Below, one piece after another: positions 62,601-64,000 of a DNA stretch of 64,000 bases. Made by a program: the position numbers and the translations under genes. Below the pieces are notes generated by a model that made no database searches, was not told where the DNA came from, and saw nothing but the letters and a program-made list of their open reading frames with translations. Source of the stretch: Progne subis subis (taxonomy: Eukaryota > Chordata > Aves > Passeriformes > Hirundinidae); assembly GCA_022316685.1 (NCBI GenBank), contig JAKJHU010000023.1, positions 5,040,692 through 5,104,691 on the forward strand, in the 5' to 3' direction. The first letter of the stretch is position 1. Each line of letters starts with the position of its first letter.

Positions 62601-63700
62601 AGAGGATGTACTGTGGCTCACTTTTCTGTGATAAATCTTTCTATTTATTCCCACTTGCACATATTTTTGCAAACTTTTTCCCATTTTGGATTTCATCTCA
62701 ACTGTACACTCATGAGACAATGTGTCAGTCCCTCCTGTTCCACGAGGAGGTAATTTCATTCCAGTTTCATTCTAATTTATGAGAACATGGTGTTGAGCAG
62801 ATTACCCAGAGATCTCTGGCTCTCACCTTGGGCAAGGCTGGTCATGTTTGTCACAGCCTACCTGTGAAGCCCAGATAAGCCTCTCCTGGCTGTTCAGAAC
62901 AGCACAGTTCCTCAGCTACACTAATGCCCAATGACAGCTCACCTGTGGTCTATTTCAGACAATTCTGCCCTAAAATATATTTCCCACCAGCCTTGTTTTG
63001 ACTCACACATGCAAGTCTGCTACTGAGCCGATGCTATCTGGCAGCATAATATTCAGAAACAGCTAGTGCACGCAATAAAGGAGTTATGGAAGGTTTCAAG
63101 AGAAGCTTTGGGAAAAAGATCCACAGATAATGTAAATTTTACTGAACCCATGAAGATTATGTCTTTTAATGAGATACCCTAAACTTAAAATGCTAACTGG
63201 GTAACCTTCTGAGGTCCCTGTCTGGTTATCATGAATATAGTATCTACCAAGCAGGATATGTTGAACCTTATTCTCTTGTCTTCTCTTCTCTGCAGGATTG
63301 TTGCAAATTTTATTTTAATATGCTTCTGTTCTAGTTTAATAGACAACTTGCATCTGCAAAAATATGTATGAAAGCTCTCAAAGTGGCTAGTGCTCACGAA
63401 AAATAAGAAAAAGCTGCAGCGTCATGGTTTCCTTCTGATCCTCAGTAGCAGCACATACTGACTGACAAAGCAAAAAATTTAATTGGAGAATTAACCTCTA
63501 CATCTATTTAAAAATGCAAACAAATGTCAGTCTTGCTTTAGGTCATCCTGCCTTTTCTTATGGACCATCGCCATCCAGATGCTGATTCCTTCCATCTGCT
63601 TGTGTAAAAAAAAAAAGTTGCAATGTGATATTAAAAACCACCACAAACTGGGTCATTTACTGAACAGCAAGGGGAAAAAGCACACCTCATTCCTTGAGGA
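53661..63700. other. Unique sequence, no gene recognised
   Basis: No exon, RNA gene or transposable element could be supported in this 10 kb. An A/C-rich low-complexity run lies at 55181-55218 and a 15-nt A run at 59840-59854. GC-richer patches at 55.85-56.15 kb and 61.2-61.9 kb carry frames up to 133 codons (minus strand, 61534-61935) with other phases also open, and no recognisable domain. The remainder is AT-rich. Confidence 0.5.
55181..55218. repeat. A/C-rich low-complexity run
   Basis: A runs interspersed with CACA units; ordinary low-complexity DNA. Confidence 0.9.
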
Positions 63701-63819
63701 TACTGCAGAGGTATGCGACCTGCTTTGCTCAGCCAGCTTTTACAAATCTCCCAGAGACACCCCTTTTCTTCTCTGGGCCATCCAGAGCACTTTTATCTCT
63801 GCAATTCTCCCCGGTTGCA

Positions 63820-64000
63820 GTGGGAATAAAAGCAACTGAGTGGCTCAGAGTCAGAATGCAAAGCTGAGACAGGAAAAGCGCAGCCTAAAGCAACTTCACC
63901 TCTGCTTGCCTTCTGCCTCTGTGAAGCGCAGCCATCAAAGCAGCACCAACACGGCAGCGGCACGGAGCGTGCGGCTCCGCGCACGGGAGCGCTCTGTGCT
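63820..64000. promoter_or_regulatory. CpG-rich right edge, possible promoter or first exon
   Basis: CpG density rises steeply over the last 150 bp, with about a dozen CpGs after 63875 and a run such as GCGTGCGGCTCCGCGCACGG (63967-63986). This contrasts with the CpG-poor 60 kb to the left. The change looks like the shore of a CpG island and so of a promoter, with the gene lying beyond the window or starting here. An AATAAAAG at about 63825 is TATA-like but could equally be chance. Direction and identity cannot be decided from this side. Confidence 0.45.

Noticed and set aside
1..64000. CRISPR arrays, prokaryotic operons, plasmid origins, rRNA and tRNA genes
   Set aside because: Looked for and not seen; the window is vertebrate genomic DNA with only dispersed and simple repeats.

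Overview
The window is vertebrate nuclear DNA, almost certainly from a bird. It is AT-rich and CpG-poor, with no operons or compact reading frames. It carries CR1-type LINE fragments (the dominant retrotransposon of sauropsids) and several solo-LTR-like elements of kinds familiar from avian genomes, one with an alpharetrovirus-like polyadenylation/R segment. Repeat density is low, again as in birds. I could not identify any host protein-coding exon, tRNA, rRNA or other RNA gene. The stretch reads as intergenic or long-intron sequence. Nearly all open frames are under 140 codons and look like chance; the exceptions are the reverse-transcriptase frames of the CR1 copies and repeat-encoded frames in the CCCTT microsatellite.

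Layout. 1-20 kb is unique AT-rich sequence holding a sharply bounded minus-strand solo LTR (2984-3420), a T/G-rich simple repeat (10122-10263), a probable plus-strand LTR (about 14.80-15.22 kb) and a 184-bp CCCTT pentanucleotide array (18881-19064). 20-25 kb is the most repeat-dense part: an ERVL-like plus-strand LTR (20396-about 20986), a roughly 1.1-kb ancient CR1 copy (about 21.83-22.93 kb) and the 3' end of a younger CR1 (about 23928-24521). 25-36 kb is mostly unique and includes a 13-bp perfect hairpin at 31.3 kb. At 36.0-37.2 kb lies a 1.2-kb CR1 reverse-transcriptase fragment. 37-47 kb contains a 65-nt A tract, a 27-unit TC array and an alpharetrovirus-like minus-strand LTR (about 44.24-44.70 kb). 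At 47.45-47.86 kb there is an isolated CpG cluster beside E2F-like and CCAAT motifs. 48-63.7 kb is AT-rich unique sequence with A tracts and one ancient CR1 remnant (about 53.41-53.66 kb). The last 150 bp become CpG-rich, which could be the edge of a CpG-island promoter beyond the window.

No genes here work together as a pathway. The history is one of retrotransposon and retrovirus insertions, mostly fossil, in a gene-poor region. The most checkable oddities are the two young CR1 fragments whose homologous extents nearly abut although their order is swapped, the isolated CpG/E2F/CCAAT patch at 47.8 kb, the CpG-rich right edge, the alpharetrovirus-like LTR and the G-quadruplex/triplex-prone CCCTT array. 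I see no convincing evidence of a novel multi-gene system.
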